Below, piece by piece: positions 32,317 through 41,866 of a stretch of 47,414 nt of DNA (position 1 is its first letter; every line of letters begins with the position of its first letter). This stretch comes from an uncultured Burkholderiales bacterium (GTDB lineage Bacteria; Pseudomonadota; Gammaproteobacteria; Burkholderiales; Burkholderiaceae_C): positions 1-47,414 of the forward strand of contig CALMIL010000056.1 of the NCBI GenBank assembly GCA_937864005.1, given 5' to 3'. The notes below the pieces were generated by a model, which saw only the letters and a program-made list of their open reading frames with translations, was not told the DNA's origin and made no database searches. Made by a program: the position numbers and the translations under genes.

Positions 32317-33714
32317 TTACTGGTTGCCGACCATGTTGTCGAACGAGGCCTGGCCGGTCGAAAGGCTCTGGCTCACGACGGAGCCGATCACGGTTCCCGG
32401 GGGCGACGCGAAGGTCATCTCGATTCCGCGCAGCGTGCCGTTGGTCGGGCAGCCCAAGCCCGGCGTTCCGAGGCTCTGGCGCGTTGACGAGTTCGCCTTC
32501 ACGATTCCAGGAATGCCGTTGACGACCGTCTGGCTGTTCACCATGCACCGCACCGTGTAAGCCGAGTCGATGCTGGAGGTGTTGGTGAGGCTGACCGCAC
32601 GCGAAATGCCGGAAACCGAACTCGTCTCGGCAAACGCCGCCTTCAGCACCAGACCGTTGCGGATGAACGTGCCGGCGGGAATCGCTGCCAGGCTGCCAGT
32701 CGTCGCACCCGTGGCCGGGACGATATTGGCCTGAACGGTGAAGCTTTGCGCTGCAATCTTGACTTGGTTCGCGGTCGTAACCGAGAAGCACAACGGCTTG
32801 GCAACCGCCGGTGTCGCATCCGTGATGAACGTGGCGGCCGTCGTCGGCGTATTCGGCGTCGGCGCAGTGCCTGCCGCAGGGCAAGCTCCGTTGTCCGGCC
32901 CGAGGAACACGCCGGAGTTGTTGGTGCTCGGAGATGCAGCGGCACTGAAGTCCCCGTTCAGCACGAGAGCCGTGCCGGCACCGACCAAGTCCGCGTAGAC
33001 CACCTGGGCGCCAGTCGCGGGCACGAGAACTTGATTTACGGCGCCAATGCTCACCTGGCCGATCGTGGCGACGTTGCCGCCAACGAAGTGCGTATAGGTC
33101 GGGCTCGAATTGACATCCACCGTCGAGGTGTTCACGGTCGCGCTGAAGGCCACGCCCGTCACCAAGCCGGCAACGGTCTGAGCGGTATTGTTGTTGTTCA
33201 GACGGCCTGCAGCGCCGCCCGCCGCAGCCGACGCCGCATCCGCATACAGCGAATAGGCCATCTGCACCGGCGCCCCGGCGGACTGGATCACGAGACCGGC
33301 GCTGCCGCCCGTCCCGGCGTTGAAGCTAACACCCTCGTTCTGCGCATTGCCGGCGCCTGCCGCAGTTACTTGAAAGATCACGAAAGTCGTTCCGGCCGCG
33401 CCTCCTTGCGACACGACGACGTTCGCGAACGCGGCACCCGAAATTGCCAGATCGCCGGCCGCCACTGCACCAGCGAACTTCGCATTCGACAAGTCGTAGC
33501 GAACAAAGCGCGTCTGGCCGCCCGACACGCCGAAACCGAGCGTCGAGGTCACGTTGACCGCGGCGCCGGTCAGCGCAGTGGTGCCGGGCGTGACGAGTTC
33601 CTTGGCGTAGTTGGACGCGCCGGCTCCATTGTCGAGGTTCACAACGGCAAAGGCGCCGGAAGACAGGAGCGAAAGCACCGCAGCGGAGGTGGCGGAAAGA
33701 AGGAAACGCTTCAT
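32317..33714 (-). CDS. Secreted surface protein, candidate T2SS substrate (not otherwise recognised)
   Basis: A 465-residue protein with a clear Sec signal peptide (MKRFLLSATSAAVLSLLSSGAFAV, cut after AFA). The mature part is rich in Ala, Gly, Ser, Thr, Val and Asn with few charged residues and alternating beta-like stretches, the composition of surface-layer or fibrous secreted proteins. Four cysteines occur in the last 180 residues (NGACPAAG, PLCFSV, VRCMVN, GLGCPT), enough for two disulfides. No enzyme motif is seen. ATG at 33714 has GAGGG at about 9 bases. It sits between gspF and gspG, has its own candidate promoter and is followed by a strong hairpin, so it is probably the abundant product of the locus. 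Role as S-layer-like protein or T2SS substrate is inference. Confidence 0.75.
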   Translation of the reverse strand: MKRFLLSATSAAVLSLLSSGAFAVVNLDNGAGASNYAKELVTPGTTALTGAAVNVTSTLGFGVSGGQTRFVRYDLSNAKFAGAVAAGDLAISGAAFANVVVSQGGAAGTTFVIFQVTAAGAGNAQNEGVSFNAGTGGSAGLVIQSAGAPVQMAYSLYADAASAAAGGAAGRLNNNNTAQTVAGLVTGVAFSATVNTSTVDVNSSPTYTHFVGGNVATIGQVSIGAVNQVLVPATGAQVVYADLVGAGTALVLNGDFSAAASPSTNNSGVFLGPDNGACPAAGTAPTPNTPTTAATFITDATPAVAKPLCFSVTTANQVKIAAQSFTVQANIVPATGATTGSLAAIPAGTFIRNGLVLKAAFAETSSVSGISRAVSLTNTSSIDSAYTVRCMVNSQTVVNGIPGIVKANSSTRQSLGTPGLGCPTNGTLRGIEMTFASPPGTVIGSVVSQSLSTGQASFDNMVGNQ

Positions 33715-33800
33715 TTGTAGAACCCTCATTAAAGGTTGGTAGATCCGGAAAAACACGCTTCGAGCAGACCCCGCAGCGTCGCTAGCAACTCACGCAGGGC

Positions 33801-33829
33801 ATGCTACACAAGCGGTTCACGGCGAGCAA
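33801..33829 (-). promoter_or_regulatory. Candidate sigma-70 promoter for the surface protein gene
   Basis: On the minus strand: TTGCTC (33829-33824), 17-base spacer, TAGCAT (33806-33801). The start point would be near 33794, giving an untranslated leader of about 80 bases before the ATG at 33714. It lies in the 217-base gap after gspF, which is less GC-rich than the genes around it. Confidence 0.4.
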
Positions 33830-33931
33830 GCGGAATAGCGCCGTGTTATCCCGCTATATGTTGTTCATGCACAACAAGAATGCGGTCAAACGCGGCCTGC
33901 CGTGCTGCATGTGCCGCTGCCTCGCTCAGGC

Positions 33932-35164
33932 TCATAGCTTCGCCGTATTCAAGCTCGTGATCGCCAGCACGACCGCAACCATGATCACGCCGATGACGGC
34001 GCCGATGAGCAGAATGGCCAGCGGCTCGATCAGCGCGAGCAGCCGGCGCATCTGCTCGCGTGCGGCAACCGTATGCATGCTCCCGAGTTGCGCCAGCATG
34101 CGCGGCAACTCGCCGGCGCGTTCACCGACGCGGATCAGGTTCAGCCGCGTCGGTGCGATCCAGCCCTGCTCGGCGAGGATGGCCGAGAGTGCGCGACCGC
34201 GCCGGATTTCACCCTGAGCCTTGTTCAGATGGCCGCGCAGGGACGACAGGCTGACCGCGCGCGACGACAACTCGAGCGCGGGAAGCAATGCGACACGGTT
34301 CTCGAGCAAGGTGCCGAGAAGCGTCGCCCAGCGGCCGATCTCGCTGGTATACAGCCAGGGGCCGATGAGCGGCATCCGGGCCAGTGCCTCGATGACGGCT
34401 TGGCGCGCGCCGCTCACGCGCGCGGCGAGCACCGCGGCGCCCACCAGCGCCGACAACACCAGCGCGCTGCCCAGCAGATGGGCCTGCAGAAACATCCCCA
34501 TCTCGATCACCCAGCGCGACAGCGCCGGCACTTCGGCCCGCCCGTTGCCCAGCAGCGAAGCGAATCGAGGTACGACCGAGATGAATATGATCATCACCGC
34601 CGACACACCGGCGCCGATGAGCACACTGGGGTAGATCAGCGCGGTGCGCACCTGCTGCGCGACGGCGTGGTCGTATTCGAGTTGGGCGGCCGCGGCGTGA
34701 AGAGCTTGTCCCAGGCGGCCGGCCGCCTCGCCGGCGGCGATCAGGCTGTGCGCATGCTCGGGCAAGTCGAGGCCCGCCACGCGAAACGCTTCGGCCACCG
34801 TGCGGCCCCCCTGAACCGCCTTGCGCAGGCGAGTCAACGGCGGCCCGAGAGCGGTGTTGGCATAGGCCGCCTCCAGCGACGGCGTCGCTTCGGCGATCGG
34901 CACGCCGGCCGTGAGCAGGGTGGAGAATTCGTGCAGCAAGACGATGCGGTCGGCGGCGCGAACGCGGCGACGCTCGGGCCGCACCTGACTGCCCGGGTCA
35001 ACGGAGCCGGCGGTATCGACCGTCAGTGCCAGCACGCTGAGGCCGCGCTGGCGCAACTGGACAAGCGCCGCCTGCTGCGTATCGGCGATCACCTCGCCCT
35101 GCGTACGCTGACCCAGTTGATCGAGTGCGCGGTAGCGAAACTTCGACGAGCCTTGGTTCGACAT
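33932..35164 (-). CDS. gspF: GspF inner-membrane platform protein
   Basis: A 410-residue T2SSF-family protein. The N-terminus FRYRALDQLGQRTQGEVIADT is characteristic. Two T2SSF repeats follow: FSTLLTAGVPIAEATPSL ... LPEHAHSLIAAGEAAGRLG and WATLLGTLLENRVALLPALELSS ... RLNLIRVGERAGELPRML. Three membrane helices occur (about 180-210, 230-255 and 375-400). It forms the membrane platform on which GspE turns. ATG at 35164 gives the family N-terminus; ATG at 35248, right after the gspE stop, would add 28 residues of unrelated sequence and cannot be excluded. Confidence 0.92.
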   Translation of the reverse strand: MSNQGSSKFRYRALDQLGQRTQGEVIADTQQAALVQLRQRGLSVLALTVDTAGSVDPGSQVRPERRRVRAADRIVLLHEFSTLLTAGVPIAEATPSLEAAYANTALGPPLTRLRKAVQGGRTVAEAFRVAGLDLPEHAHSLIAAGEAAGRLGQALHAAAAQLEYDHAVAQQVRTALIYPSVLIGAGVSAVMIIFISVVPRFASLLGNGRAEVPALSRWVIEMGMFLQAHLLGSALVLSALVGAAVLAARVSGARQAVIEALARMPLIGPWLYTSEIGRWATLLGTLLENRVALLPALELSSRAVSLSSLRGHLNKAQGEIRRGRALSAILAEQGWIAPTRLNLIRVGERAGELPRMLAQLGSMHTVAAREQMRRLLALIEPLAILLIGAVIGVIMVAVVLAITSLNTAKL

Positions 35165-35253
35165 GCTCGTGGGCGCGGCTTGATCCGGTCGCAGCCGTGA
35201 ACGATCGGGCGCAGCGGCGTCGATCGCGTCGGACAAGACGTCGGCCATCGTGT

Positions 35254-36942
<1,689 letters not shown>

Positions 36943-37065
36943 CGTAGAGGCGAGGCGGCGGCGCCGATCACGACCGGCGCACCAACGAACGAATGACGAT
37001 GCGAAGCCGCAATGCGCCAGACGCCGGCCCCGAATCGGCGCCGCGCCCGCGAGTTTTGGCGGACC

Positions 37066-38052
37066 TCACTTGGACAGCATGCGCTCGCGGGCGAAGTCCT
37101 CGGCGCTGCACCACGCGCGCGGTGTTCGATCGCCGACGATGGAAATGTATTGTGTTCCCGGCGAACCCGACAGGTCGTTGCCGCTCGCTACGTTCCCGGT
37201 GGATGGGCACTCGCCGGACTTCTTGGTGCAGTCCTTGCGCGCGTCCGCGTCGCAGAACCATTCCTCGATCGCCGGTGCATTCTGGACTTCCTTGAACCGG
37301 TTGCCTTCGATGCGATTGTTGTTGGAGCGGTCGCGCAACTTGATCGCGGAGCCGCAGACGTCCTGGAAGGTGTTGTCGACGATCCTGTTGTCCGACGAGA
37401 AGTGCGCCAGGTAGATCGAATGGAGCGACCCGCAGTCCTTGTCGCGCTTGTTGCGAATCGTGCCGAAGAAGTTGTTTTCGACCAGGTTGTTCTGGCTGTT
37501 GTAGAAGAGTATCGCTGCAAAGGACACGCAATCATCGCAGTGCGTGGTGGCGGAGCCGATATTTCGAAAGATGTTGCGCCGGATCGTCGTGCCCGAATTG
37601 AATGCCATCCGGTCTTCGCGATTGCCTTCGAGCGAGATGGCCGCAAAGTAGTCGTGCACCGCGATCGCCTGGATCGTCAGCCCCGTGGGTTTGCCGGTGT
37701 CGGACTTGAGCGTGAACCAGGTTGCCTTGCTGCCGTCGCCTCGAAAGACCGGAAAGTCCGCCGGCTCGGTGCCCAGGCCGACGATGGCAAGCTCGCCGAC
37801 CAGCTTGCTGCCGTCGATCTGGACCTTCTGGCCGCGGTAGGTCCCCTGCTGGACTAATACGCGCATCGGTTCGCTCCTGGCCTTGGGGTTGGACAAGGCC
37901 AGATCGACGGCACGCTGCAAAGTGGCAACGGGCTTGCCGGCGCTGCCGTCGTTCTGGTCGTCGCCAGTGGGCCCCATGCGAATGTCGGCCGCGAACAGCG
38001 GCCCGCACAGGGCTGCAAGAATCAAACCGCCATAGATCGAACGAATCAGCAT
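37066..38052 (-). CDS. Secreted right-handed parallel beta-helix protein, possible polysaccharide lyase
   Basis: A 328-residue protein with a signal peptide (hydrophobic SIYGGLILAALCGPLFA, residues 5-21). The mature part opens with DIRMGPTGDDQNDGSAGKPVATLQRAVDLAL, a common start of pectate-lyase-fold proteins. It continues with beta-helix coils rich in Asn (TTIRRNIFRNIGS, NNLVENNFFGTIRN, NRIVDNTFQDV, NNRIEGNRFKEV). Six or more cysteines, including HCDDC, suggest disulfides. It could be a lyase, epimerase or surface glycan-binding protein; catalytic residues cannot be assigned. GGAG stands about 6 bases before the ATG at 38052. In this context it most likely acts on the locus polysaccharide in the periplasm or outside the cell. 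Confidence 0.78.
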   Translation of the reverse strand: MLIRSIYGGLILAALCGPLFAADIRMGPTGDDQNDGSAGKPVATLQRAVDLALSNPKARSEPMRVLVQQGTYRGQKVQIDGSKLVGELAIVGLGTEPADFPVFRGDGSKATWFTLKSDTGKPTGLTIQAIAVHDYFAAISLEGNREDRMAFNSGTTIRRNIFRNIGSATTHCDDCVSFAAILFYNSQNNLVENNFFGTIRNKRDKDCGSLHSIYLAHFSSDNRIVDNTFQDVCGSAIKLRDRSNNNRIEGNRFKEVQNAPAIEEWFCDADARKDCTKKSGECPSTGNVASGNDLSGSPGTQYISIVGDRTPRAWCSAEDFARERMLSK

Positions 38053-38289
38053 CTCTTGCTCCTTCGATGACTTTCGGGGCCGCCGGAGGCATCGACTCGA
38101 CTTGCCACAGCGATCCCGCAGCGCTCCATCTTCGACCCCGATTCGCCGACAACTCTGCAACCGCTGCCGAAGTTCCAGCGCATCGGTGGTCCCGAAATGC
38201 AGAGTATGGTCCGAGCAGACGGGACTTGCCGGCCCCGGGCATTCGAGCCTTGCCGCACTCGCGCGCGGCCCCGACTTGCCGGGGCACTG
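38053..38289. other. Spacer before the beta-helix gene
   Basis: 237 bases without a gene. It contains a 6-bp GC hairpin (38268-38285, GCCCCG-ACTTGC-CGGGGC) close after the stop of the deacetylase/methyltransferase gene, and a partly similar copy of the same sequence about 45 bases further (gacttgccggcc). No T-tract and no convincing promoter were seen. Confidence 0.35.
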
Positions 38290-39960
38290 CTACGGCTCAT
38301 CGCGCAGGCACGAAAAAATCACGTCGTAAGTGTCGCTGATGGGGTCCCGCACCGGAAAGGACTTGACCAGGAAATACTTCTGCAACAGACGCAAGAGCGA
38401 GCGATCGCCGTAGGTGCGGTAGGTACCGACCTTCGCGCTCTGCAGCGCTTCCTCTCCGTAATGCTGGGTCTGGTCGGCCGCCGCTTCGCTCTCGCGGTTG
38501 AGCCGGTGAAAGACCTGCAGGAGCGCTCGCCCTCCGGGCTTCAACACTCTGCGGATTTCGGACAGCGCCGCATGCTCGTCGTAGCAATGTTGCAGCACGG
38601 CGATGGCAACCAGCGCGTCGAACGATGCATCCGGGATCTCCGGCATGCTGCAAAGGTCCAGCTGATAGTCGTGGCCGGCGAGTTGCCGCGCGTCGGCGGT
38701 GAGCACCTGCGCGCCGCAGCGGCGCAAATAGTCGAGCTCGCATTCGCTGGGCGAGATGTGGAGCACGCGCTTGCCGGCAAAGTCGAACTCCTCGCGCAGC
38801 CAGCTTTCGCACGCCAGCAAGAAGGCGCGTTGGCGCTCGAGCGAGCCGCAAGTCGGACAAAGTGCGAACTGCCGCTTGCCGTAGGGACGCATCCTGGACC
38901 TGGGCGTGCCACAGAAGCCACACACGCTTTCGCTGACCGACGCCTGACTGAGCGCGGGCGCGGGCGCGGGCGCGGGCGGGACAACGCCTGCGTCCGCGGT
39001 CCGCGGCGGCAGCGGGGTGTCCTGTGCGCGAAAGCAGGAAAGCACTTCGAACGAACGCATCTCGCGCGCGACGAGCGCGCCACTCTCCACCTGGCGCACG
39101 ATTTCGGGTTGACCCACCACTTTGCAGCCTTCCTCGGCCAACACCGAGCAGAAGCGCTCGAACGCTTGCACAGGTTCTTCGCCCGCGTACTCGTAGTGGC
39201 GCGTCGCCGGGTTGGCCTTGAGGAACGAGAAACTGTGCATGATGGCCGGCAACGGCACCTGGTTGCCGAACGTGTCGAAGAACAGCTGGATATACCTGCG
39301 CACCAGGGCTTCGTTGCCGCAATCCATGCTGTCGAAGCCGAAGCGCATCGTCGAGCGGCCCATGTTCAATTGCGCGATCGGCAGTTCGATGATGCCGTTG
39401 GGCCACGTGAAGAGTGGCAGATTCTCGATCGGTGCGCCTCTCGGGGCCAGGTTGAAGTTGTAGTTCGAACTCAGGCGCAGTCCGACGCGGGTCATTGCCT
39501 CGAGGAAGCCCTGACCGTACTCGTAGGACCCGCCGCGGAAGGCGACGGGGTCGGCGCCGCCACCCGCCCGCACTTCGCCGATCAGATGATCGAGCACGGC
39601 TCCGGCCTGCGCCGCGCTGTAGTCGTTGAGCATGGCGGGCGGCTGCGGCAAGCCGCGCGCCGCGAAGAAGTCCTCGGCCAGCCAGTTCTGATGTGCATGC
39701 AACTGCAGGTCGTGACCGCGGCCGACGATCTCCTCGGTGATGCGGCGAAACTTGCCCGGATAGGCGTAGGTCTCGCAGTAGTCGACGAAGAACGACATCG
39801 TGTGACCGTAGCGCTCGGCCACGTCCATCATGCGGCCGATGCCGACTTCTCTCGCGTCACCGAAGCGCCCCCAGATCAGGCGATCGACCTGGTCTCGGGC
39901 CTGGCGAGATCGTGCGGCCTCGACATCGACCGTGATTGTGACGAGCTTCTGCTTGTTCAT
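38290..39960 (-). CDS. Polysaccharide deacetylase - zinc ribbon - SAM methyltransferase fusion
   Basis: A 556-residue fusion. Residues 1-310 form a NodB-like deacetylase domain: metal Asp/Glu in TITVDVEA (8-15), the His motif LQLHAHQNW (85-93), FRGGSYEYG (141-149) and a late His in MHSFSFLK (241-248). An Ala-Pro linker follows (327-340). Then comes a zinc ribbon (Cys347, 350, 368, 371, with CPTCGSLERQR) and a class I methyltransferase domain (about 395-556: VLHISPSECELDYLRR, SFDALVAIAVLQHCYDEH, VLKPGGRALLQVF). No signal peptide, so it acts in the cytosol, on lipid-linked or nucleotide-linked sugars. ATG at 39960 gives the deacetylase N-terminus; it lies 19 bases after the heparinase-like gene. 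Confidence 0.85.
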   Translation of the reverse strand: MNKQKLVTITVDVEAARSRQARDQVDRLIWGRFGDAREVGIGRMMDVAERYGHTMSFFVDYCETYAYPGKFRRITEEIVGRGHDLQLHAHQNWLAEDFFAARGLPQPPAMLNDYSAAQAGAVLDHLIGEVRAGGGADPVAFRGGSYEYGQGFLEAMTRVGLRLSSNYNFNLAPRGAPIENLPLFTWPNGIIELPIAQLNMGRSTMRFGFDSMDCGNEALVRRYIQLFFDTFGNQVPLPAIMHSFSFLKANPATRHYEYAGEEPVQAFERFCSVLAEEGCKVVGQPEIVRQVESGALVAREMRSFEVLSCFRAQDTPLPPRTADAGVVPPAPAPAPALSQASVSESVCGFCGTPRSRMRPYGKRQFALCPTCGSLERQRAFLLACESWLREEFDFAGKRVLHISPSECELDYLRRCGAQVLTADARQLAGHDYQLDLCSMPEIPDASFDALVAIAVLQHCYDEHAALSEIRRVLKPGGRALLQVFHRLNRESEAAADQTQHYGEEALQSAKVGTYRTYGDRSLLRLLQKYFLVKSFPVRDPISDTYDVIFSCLRDEP

Positions 39961-39979
39961 GATGGACCGGATCGCGGGG

Positions 39980-41866
39980 CTAGGCACGCAGACCAAGCTC
40001 GCGCAAGATGGCGTCAGCTTCGGCCAGCGCCTGTTCGCGCCGCTCGGGATCGAGCACGAACAACGTGGCGTGTGCGCGCGGCTCGCCCGAACATGTGAAG
40101 CCTACCGTGAACCTCGGCTCGAGTTGCCCGTATGACATCGTCGACCATCCCTGGATGGGGCTGCTGCGGCCCTTGACGAGGATGCCAGCGCAGCCAGGCA
40201 GCAGTTGTTCGATCGAGATCTGCCTTCCGCCGCCGAGGCGCGCGTCGAGAATGGGCAGTTCGTTCGGCCCGGAAGCTCGTTGCGCGACATGAACCTGTGG
40301 CGCGAAGTGAAACCACTGCGTGGCAGTCGTTACGGAGCCGCCGGCGAGGCGGTCCACGACCAGCAGCCAATGGCGCGGGGCGTATGCGAGTCTGCGCCGC
40401 TGCAGCGTGCCGGAACCGTGCGGCGCTTCGCCTTCCAGCACGAAAGTGCTGTCTCGCCGCTCGACGCCGCGCAGCGCGGAACCGTAGGCGTCGGCGCTCT
40501 GCGTGGAGTAGCTCGTTTCGTTGATCTCGAGCGCGTTGTGGGCCTTCGTGCTCAGCGCGAATTGCCGCCACTCGTCCATCTCGTACGACGACTCGCCGGT
40601 GTCGGTCAGCAGTCGCTCGCCGAACTCGAACAGTTCGAAGCTCAGATCATCGGCGTGCTTGTGGATCCCCGAGTGGAATGCGGCCATGAAGAACAGCATC
40701 GACGATGAGGCCGGCGGCACGGCCCAGTCGCTGCGCACCATCGCATATCCCGACTTCGGGAACGATTTCGACAGGTAGCACTGCGGGCGAGGGTCCGGCA
40801 GGTCGGCGCAGTTCGCGTCTCCGGGCGGAAACGTCACTCTTGCCGCAACGGCGCTCGAATCGCCGATGGCCACATAGGTCTTGTCGGGGCTGACCATCCA
40901 GACCTTGTTGTCCTGCGCCTGTGCCATCAGCCTCTGCAGGTATTCGAAGTTCTCGTACCAACCCGAGCGGAGCATCTGCCCGACGGTGTCGGTGATGAAG
41001 AAGTGGTAGCCCGGCGAGTGTTCGAGGTGAATTCCTTCGTCACTGAACTGGGTCCCCAACAAGTCCTGCCAACTCGATTCCGCATAGTCCAGCGCGCCGG
41101 GGCAGCTTTTCAGATAGGGCACGGTCCTGCACAACGCGACCAAACCATGAAGCTGGAAGAGGCCATGATTGCCGATCGAGAGAAATGCCGGCTCGCGCAG
41201 CTTGCTCACGTGCCGCTCCGCGAGTTCGAACAACACGTTTCGTTGCCGGTCGGAAAGCTCGAGTTCTTGGCGCAGCGCACGGTCGAGGAGGAAGGCGACC
41301 TTCATTGCCCGGATGCCGACTGCCATGTCGTACCAGCCGAATGCGCTGGGCAGTGCAAGCTCGATGTGATACGCATGCCAATCCTCGACAATCGCGAGCG
41401 CCCACTCGATGTATTGCGCGTCGCCGGTCTGCATCCAGGCGAAGACCAGCGGGTCGAGCATGCGCCATGCATGCAGTTGAAAACGCCAATTGCGATCGTG
41501 ATAGGGGTCCGCATCCCATGCGAGCGGCAGATCGATCGGCCATGGGGAGAGGTCCTCCCGCCCCGGGGCCTGGAAGCCGTGTTCTCGCAGGAATTCTGCC
41601 GCCTGAACAGCGTCTGCGGGCTGATTGAAGTTGAGGGAGACTGCATCCGCGCGAGGCTCGGCAGCGATCCCTCTCGCCAACGCTTCCCAAGAGCGTGCGC
41701 TGCAGGGCTCTCCAGCGATTTCCTCTGTCAGCCACTGGCAGAGCGCAACCGGTTCGAGCGGCTCGGGTGCCGGCGGCGAACCGGATGGACCGTCCGACGC
41801 GTTGCACCCCGCCAGCATGACAAGTAGCGACATCCACAGTCCGCTACAGATCGACCGGATCGTCAC
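39980..41866 (-). CDS. Heparinase II/III-family lipoprotein (putative polysaccharide lyase)
   Basis: A 628-residue protein with a lipoprotein signal (LLVMLAGC, Cys21). An alpha-helical toroid-type domain (about 90-340, with WRFQLHAWRMLDPLVFAWMQTGD, AFGWYDMAVGIRAMKVAFLL, LSIGNHGLFQLHGLVAL) is followed by a heparinase II/III beta-sandwich domain (about 370-600) starting GYAMVRSDW and containing FHSGIHKHADDLSFELFEFGERLLTDTGESSY. Candidate catalytic residues are the His in IGNHG, Tyr in SPGYH, and His in HKHAD. Such lyases cut uronate-containing glycans; here it may trim or degrade the locus polysaccharide at the membrane. It overlaps the upstream gene by 23 bases. Confidence 0.88.
   Translation of the reverse strand: MTIRSICSGLWMSLLVMLAGCNASDGPSGSPPAPEPLEPVALCQWLTEEIAGEPCSARSWEALARGIAAEPRADAVSLNFNQPADAVQAAEFLREHGFQAPGREDLSPWPIDLPLAWDADPYHDRNWRFQLHAWRMLDPLVFAWMQTGDAQYIEWALAIVEDWHAYHIELALPSAFGWYDMAVGIRAMKVAFLLDRALRQELELSDRQRNVLFELAERHVSKLREPAFLSIGNHGLFQLHGLVALCRTVPYLKSCPGALDYAESSWQDLLGTQFSDEGIHLEHSPGYHFFITDTVGQMLRSGWYENFEYLQRLMAQAQDNKVWMVSPDKTYVAIGDSSAVAARVTFPPGDANCADLPDPRPQCYLSKSFPKSGYAMVRSDWAVPPASSSMLFFMAAFHSGIHKHADDLSFELFEFGERLLTDTGESSYEMDEWRQFALSTKAHNALEINETSYSTQSADAYGSALRGVERRDSTFVLEGEAPHGSGTLQRRRLAYAPRHWLLVVDRLAGGSVTTATQWFHFAPQVHVAQRASGPNELPILDARLGGGRQISIEQLLPGCAGILVKGRSSPIQGWSTMSYGQLEPRFTVGFTCSGEPRAHATLFVLDPERREQALAEADAILRELGLRA

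Noticed and set aside
38092..38130. Possible sigma-54 type promoter (TGGAAC...TTGCA) before the beta-helix gene
   Set aside because: The spacing between the two elements is 11 bases instead of about 5, so it does not fit the consensus.
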